A DNA stretch of 64,000 bases from Candidatus Wallbacteria bacterium (lineage in GTDB: Bacteria > Muiribacteriota > JAQTZZ01): the NCBI GenBank assembly GCA_028687545.1, contig JAQTZZ010000009.1, positions 62,001 through 126,000 of the forward strand, given 5' to 3'. A program made the position numbers and the translations under genes. Below are positions 60,269-64,000 of the stretch, one piece after another. Positions within the stretch are counted from its first letter, which is position 1. Every line of letters starts with the position of its first letter. The notes beneath the pieces were generated by a model. It saw only the letters and a list, made by a program, of their open reading frames with translations. It did not search any database and was not told the origin of the DNA.

Positions 60269-61420
60269 ATGCGCTGGAAATGCCCGTGCGGCAGGGAAAA
60301 CCTTGATACGAAAAAATGCCTGGACTGCGGAGCTGAGTATTCAGCCGAGTACAATCTCAAATCGCAGGGATTCGATCAGGAAAAATACCAGAAAGCAAGG
60401 CAGGAGGAAGGAAACCGCAATTTGGAAAGGCTCCCCTCCCGATTGGCTGTAAAGGCTGCATTGTGGGCATGGGGATTTCTGCTGTTCGGATCACTGATCA
60501 TCCAATTTAATACGACTGAACTCCAGTGTTCATGGATGTCGGTGATTTTTTCGCCGTTCTTCCTGGAAGACCACAACCTGTATGTTCCTTTCAAATATAT
60601 TTTACTGGCGGTACTTGCTGTTGCGAGCAGTCCCGCCATAGGCTGGTACACTGGAAAATCAATCGGAAAATTAATCTTAAGTGGGAAAAGAAAAGGTGCT
60701 GTCCTTAGTTCGATAGGCGGTGGACTGATTGGCATTATCACCAGCAATGCGATCGACCCTGCGATACTGGACTCTTCCATAAAACACATTGCTCCAGCTT
60801 TGATTATCGTCAGCGGACCTGGACTTATACTGGGATTAATTATCGGATGGAACATCGGGGGAAGAATCGACGAGACCCTTGCATTGAAATCATACTCCCC
60901 TGCCCATGGGAAAACAAAAACTGAAAAGGAACAGGCTGAACTGAATATCAGCTGGCTGCCCGCTCTGATTGCTATAAATGCCGGAGCCGGATCCTGGATT
61001 GCCATCATGCTGGGCGAGTCTTTTTTTGTGACTCTTCGCGGCAGTCATGATTTTACGACTTTTCATGACAGCCAGATTTATCCCTGGTTTGAAGGATTAG
61101 CATTTCTAAGCGGCCCTGTAATTGGATACTGCACCGGTCTTGTCATCAGGGAATTCATCTTAAAGGGAGAGAAAGCAGGGGCTGTTTGCGGAGTGTTCGC
61201 CGGTGCTCTGATTGGCTTGATAACAGGAACTGCGATCTATCCTGTTATCTTTATAAATCCGGGGCTAGCCGGTTTTCTCGGAACCGGCCCGGGATGCGTC
61301 GCAGGAATAGTAATCGGAAAGATTACTGGCAACTATATTGACAAAAAATACTCGCAGGTTGTCAGCATGTATAAGATAAAACGCAGTTCTACCGGGAGTG
61401 ATGTTGACAGAAAAACTTAA
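60269..61420 (+). CDS. GTGPG-family membrane protein with zinc ribbon and tandem core
   Basis: 383 residues, ATG with AAAGGAG upstream. Ribbon MRWKCPCGRENLDTKKCLDC, then two complete cores. Core 1: SSPAIGWYTGKSIGKLILSG, GLIGIITSNAIDPAILD, VSGPGLILGLIIGWNIGG (SGPG). Core 2: SGPVIGYCTGLVIREFILKG, GALIGLITGTAIYPVIF, FLGTGPGCVAGIVIGKITG. The first core has lost the TGT and GTGPG consensus, the second is faithful. About eight membrane segments. It overlaps the following radical SAM gene by 20 bases. Confidence 0.85.
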   Translation: MRWKCPCGRENLDTKKCLDCGAEYSAEYNLKSQGFDQEKYQKARQEEGNRNLERLPSRLAVKAALWAWGFLLFGSLIIQFNTTELQCSWMSVIFSPFFLEDHNLYVPFKYILLAVLAVASSPAIGWYTGKSIGKLILSGKRKGAVLSSIGGGLIGIITSNAIDPAILDSSIKHIAPALIIVSGPGLILGLIIGWNIGGRIDETLALKSYSPAHGKTKTEKEQAELNISWLPALIAINAGAGSWIAIMLGESFFVTLRGSHDFTTFHDSQIYPWFEGLAFLSGPVIGYCTGLVIREFILKGEKAGAVCGVFAGALIGLITGTAIYPVIFINPGLAGFLGTGPGCVAGIVIGKITGNYIDKKYSQVVSMYKIKRSSTGSDVDRKT

Positions 61421-62717
61421 GATTCTTCTGGTCCAGCCTGCCTGGGAAAGCCTGGGTTACAGGCGGAAGATCAAGATCGACGAGCGGAAGATACACCCGC
61501 TTTCCGTAGGTGTAGTAGCTGCGCTTTGCGGTACACATGCTGTCAGAATAATCGACGAAGCCCTGGAAAGGGTGCCCTGGACTGAGAAATATGATCTGGT
61601 CGGGATCTCGGCCAACACTTATACGGCCCCCAGGGCCTTTGAGTTAGCCGACAGATTCCGGAAACTGAGGATTCCTGTTGTCCTGGGAGGACATCACACC
61701 TCATTCCTGCCTGACGAATGCCTGCAGCATGCGGACAGTCTAGTAGTCGGCGATGCCGAAGACACCTGGCCGCAACTCCTGGAGGATTTTCAGGCAGGCG
61801 GCATGAAGCAGAGATACACTTCAGGTTTTGACCAATCCGGAAAATCCATTCCTTCTCCCAGGCGGGATCTCTTCTTCAGAACGAAGCGCACTGCTGCCTA
61901 TTGTCAGGTTTCCAGGGGCTGTGATAACCGCTGCAGATTCTGCTATTTGCAGTATCTACCCTGTAAAAAGATGCGCTACAGGGACCCTGAAGAAGTCCGC
62001 AGGGAGCTTCTGACCATTCAGGAAGAAATCATTCTGTTTGTAGATGACAACCTTTTCTGCGATCGAAAATACTGCCTGGACTTCTTCAAATTGATTACTC
62101 CCCTGAAAAAAAAGTGGTGGATCCAGGCACCCACCAGCCTTCATTCGGACGATGAGCTGATCTCAGCCATGGCTGCTTCCGGCTGCTTTTCGGTCAGCAT
62201 CGGATTCCAGACTTCTACAAATCTCAATAATCAGAACGAGTCGATCTATCAGAACAATACGGATAATTATCAGAAACTGGTGAAGCTTCTGCACAAGCAT
62301 GTCATTCTTGTGGATGGCACTTTCATTTTCGGATTCGACGGCGATACTAAGAACATTTTCAAAAATACAGGCAGACTGATCCGCAGGATCGGATTGGACA
62401 CCTATACTTTTTATTTTCTCACACCCTATCCGGGAACGGATTACTACTCCAGTCTAAAAGCTGAAGGAAGGCTAATTGAAAACAGCACAGCCAGGTTTGA
62501 CTGGGATCATGTTGTGGTGAAGCCTGAAAAAATGACTGAAAATGAACTGCGACTGGGTGTAAAAAGACTTTACAGAAATCTGGACATGCGTTATTACCTG
62601 CAGAGCGCGATCCGAAGATTCAAAATGTATCGGAGGGTTTTCACAACCTGGAGCCTGTTCAAATTTCTGCTGTCACTTTCAAGGAATTACTTGTCGTCAC
62701 AGATTGACCCTGACTGA
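61401..62717 (+). CDS. B12-binding-domain radical SAM enzyme
   Basis: About 438 residues; ATG 61401 and TTG 61404 are both possible, with GGGAG just upstream of 61398. The N-terminal Rossmann domain (LKILLVQPAWESLGYRR, LVGISANTYTAPRA, VVLGGHHTSFLPDE) is the cobalamin-binding type but without the DxHxxG histidine. The radical SAM motif is GCDNRCRFCYLQY, followed by FVDDNLFCD, SVSIGFQT and FGFDGDT. The group includes methyltransferases and ring-forming enzymes acting on lipids, hopanoids and antibiotics. No partner is certain; it sits in the same strand run as the GTGPG gene. Confidence 0.85.
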   Translation: MLTEKLKILLVQPAWESLGYRRKIKIDERKIHPLSVGVVAALCGTHAVRIIDEALERVPWTEKYDLVGISANTYTAPRAFELADRFRKLRIPVVLGGHHTSFLPDECLQHADSLVVGDAEDTWPQLLEDFQAGGMKQRYTSGFDQSGKSIPSPRRDLFFRTKRTAAYCQVSRGCDNRCRFCYLQYLPCKKMRYRDPEEVRRELLTIQEEIILFVDDNLFCDRKYCLDFFKLITPLKKKWWIQAPTSLHSDDELISAMAASGCFSVSIGFQTSTNLNNQNESIYQNNTDNYQKLVKLLHKHVILVDGTFIFGFDGDTKNIFKNTGRLIRRIGLDTYTFYFLTPYPGTDYYSSLKAEGRLIENSTARFDWDHVVVKPEKMTENELRLGVKRLYRNLDMRYYLQSAIRRFKMYRRVFTTWSLFKFLLSLSRNYLSSQIDPD

Positions 62718-62781
62718 GCTATTTGGATTTTTACCCGAATTCCGGTAAAATGGCACAAGCGACAATTCAAACGGAGGCAGC

Positions 62782-64000
62782 ATGATCAATCTTAAAAAGA
62801 ACAAAGACAAATACAAGCGGGCAATAGAGCGCGCCAGAGAAAAGAAGATTATCATCCCTACCCTCAAGCAGCAGAAAAACCCGGTCATGATTCCGGACAA
62901 GGTCAAGCTGGGATTAAAAAAAATAGGACTTTGGGACATCGACCCTCTCAACCTGTTCCGCATCTCCTGGAAAAACGAACCCAAAGAAAAGGGCGGCCTG
63001 CACGATGAAGTGAATTTTCTGGAATTGCCTTCCTCCCTGACAGGCGTTCAGGCCAGGATTTTCGCGCTGATCGGTAAATGGTTTCCTACTGGCTGCCATA
63101 AAGTGGGAGCATCATTTGGCTGCCTGGTACCACCTCTGATCACCGGACAGTTTGACCCCTCAGTCCAGAAAGCGGTCTGGCCCTCTACCGGCAACTACTG
63201 CCGTGGCGGAGCCTATAACTCACGCCTGCTGGGCTGCGATTCGATCGCGATTCTGCCCCAGGGCATGAGCAGCGAAAGATTTGAATGGCTGAAAACAGTG
63301 GCTACTGAAGTTATCGCTACTCCGGGTACAGAGAGCAATGTCAAGGAAATCTACGACAAATGCCATGAACTGCGCGCCACCAGGAAAGACATCATGATCT
63401 TCAACCAGTTCGAGGAAATGGGGAACCATCTCTGGCATTACGAAGTCACAGGCAATGCCATGGAGGAAGTTTTCCAGAATGAGATGGGAGAGAAAGGCCG
63501 CCTGGCAGGTGTGTGCCTGACATCAGGTTCGGCCGGCACGCTCGGCTGCGGAGACTATCTCAAGAAACAATACCCTGGGGCAAAGATTGCAGTGGGCGAA
63601 GCGCTGCAGTGCCCGACCCTGGTTTACAACGGTTACGGGGCGCACCGCATCGAAGGCATAGGCGACAAGCACATCCCATGGGTCCACAATGTCAGGAACA
63701 CTGATCTTGCGATCGCCATCGATGACGAAGATTCCTGGAGGCTGGTGCGGCTCTTCAATGACCCTGTGGGAAGGGAATACATGATCAACAACGGAGTACC
63801 CGAAAAACTGGTGGAAAAGCTTGATCTGCTGGGTATTTCGGGTATCGCCAACCTGCTGACTGCGATCAAGTTCGCGAAATATTACGAATTGACGGACCGC
63901 GATGCCGTGTTTACGGTCTGCACCGACTCCATGCAGATGTATGGAAGCCGCCTGCTGGAGCAGAAAAAACTGGAGCCAAAGTATGGAAAACCGGAGGCTG
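62782..64000 (+). CDS. PLP-dependent enzyme, cysteine/threonine synthase beta-family (3' end outside window)
   Basis: The frame runs open from ATG 62782 (ACGGAGG upstream) to the window end: 406 residues visible, no stop. The lysine binding PLP is in TGCHKVGASFG, the glycine loop for the phosphate in TSGSAGTLGCGDY, and the substrate region in WPSTGNYCRGGAYNSRLL. The protein is of the tryptophan-synthase-beta/cysteine-synthase fold. The long N-terminal extension and lack of a clear threonine synthase signature leave the substrate open. It is separated from the preceding radical SAM gene by 64 bases, which show no clear promoter. Confidence 0.85.
   Translation, partial: MINLKKNKDKYKRAIERAREKKIIIPTLKQQKNPVMIPDKVKLGLKKIGLWDIDPLNLFRISWKNEPKEKGGLHDEVNFLELPSSLTGVQARIFALIGKWFPTGCHKVGASFGCLVPPLITGQFDPSVQKAVWPSTGNYCRGGAYNSRLLGCDSIAILPQGMSSERFEWLKTVATEVIATPGTESNVKEIYDKCHELRATRKDIMIFNQFEEMGNHLWHYEVTGNAMEEVFQNEMGEKGRLAGVCLTSGSAGTLGCGDYLKKQYPGAKIAVGEALQCPTLVYNGYGAHRIEGIGDKHIPWVHNVRNTDLAIAIDDEDSWRLVRLFNDPVGREYMINNGVPEKLVEKLDLLGISGIANLLTAIKFAKYYELTDRDAVFTVCTDSMQMYGSRLLEQKKLEPKYGKPEA

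Noticed and set aside
1-64000. CRISPR arrays, rRNA genes, complete insertion sequences or prophage genes.
   Set aside because: I saw no regularly spaced short direct repeats, no rRNA motifs, no transposase or integrase, and no phage structural genes.

Overview
The window looks like a chromosomal segment of an uncultured, motile, double-membraned, anaerobe-like bacterium. The evidence is an Rnf-type ferredoxin subunit, a MetV/MetF pair, an acyl-CoA dehydratase activase, radical SAM enzymes, a flagellar basal-body operon, Mla-type lipid-transport genes and Skp-like periplasmic proteins. Gene style (pseudopilin fusions, a giant exported protein, dense operons with ATGA overlaps, TTG and GTG starts) would fit candidate phyla such as Riflebacteria or Wallbacteria. 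That placement is a guess; no marker gene here settles it. TAA, TAG and TGA all act as stops.

Layout. 1-6635 (+): end of rnfB, an AmmeMemoRadiSam radical SAM enzyme, a SPOR protein, a tiny Tudor/CarD-like protein, and a three-gene methionine/folate operon (short MetH, MetV, MetF). 6656-12952 (-): flagellar operon fliE-fliF-fliG-fliH-fliI-fliJ-motE/ylxF, whose last gene appears to start at AUA. 13142-17599 (-): SUMF1-like protein, a combined PP2C phosphatase/HATPase kinase, a STAS protein, and MlaE/MlaF. 17621-22737 (-): M20 hydrolase, carbamate kinase, a pseudopilin fused to a beta-propeller, and an exported agmatine-deiminase-like enzyme. 22954-30223 (+): two paralogous Skp/OmpH-like secreted proteins followed by a 1785-residue exported protein. 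30316-36231: glycosyltransferase, BOF protein, EF-G paralogue, tRNA-Arg(CCG), UmuDC.

36287-49874 (+) is the most striking block. It is a dissociated fatty-acid/polyketide-type pathway: intact and degenerate dehydratase, intact and degenerate ketosynthase, two ketoreductases and an unusual ACP. It is interleaved with two radical SAM enzymes that share the cysteine architecture of the archaeal tetraether synthase (Tes/MJ0619) family, plus a nitroreductase, a hexapeptide acyltransferase and a cysteine desulfurase-rhodanese-methyltransferase fusion. I infer synthesis of an unusual lipid or polyketide in which radical chemistry acts on ACP-bound or lipid chains. The product cannot be read from sequence.

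40035-41662 and 50063-61420 hold about eleven members of an apparently undescribed membrane-protein family. Its core is four membrane segments with glycine zippers, a TGT..xPV motif and a GTGPG motif. Several members carry an N-terminal CxC-x9-CxxC zinc ribbon, and some have an extra membrane domain or a tandem duplication. Three short remnants lie among them, and two divergent intergenic regions share a duplicated promoter. A hairpin-rich repeat element (three copies) sits between genes of this half of the window. The end holds a DUF4143-type ATPase, an acyl-CoA dehydratase activase pair, a B12-type radical SAM enzyme and a PLP enzyme cut by the window edge.
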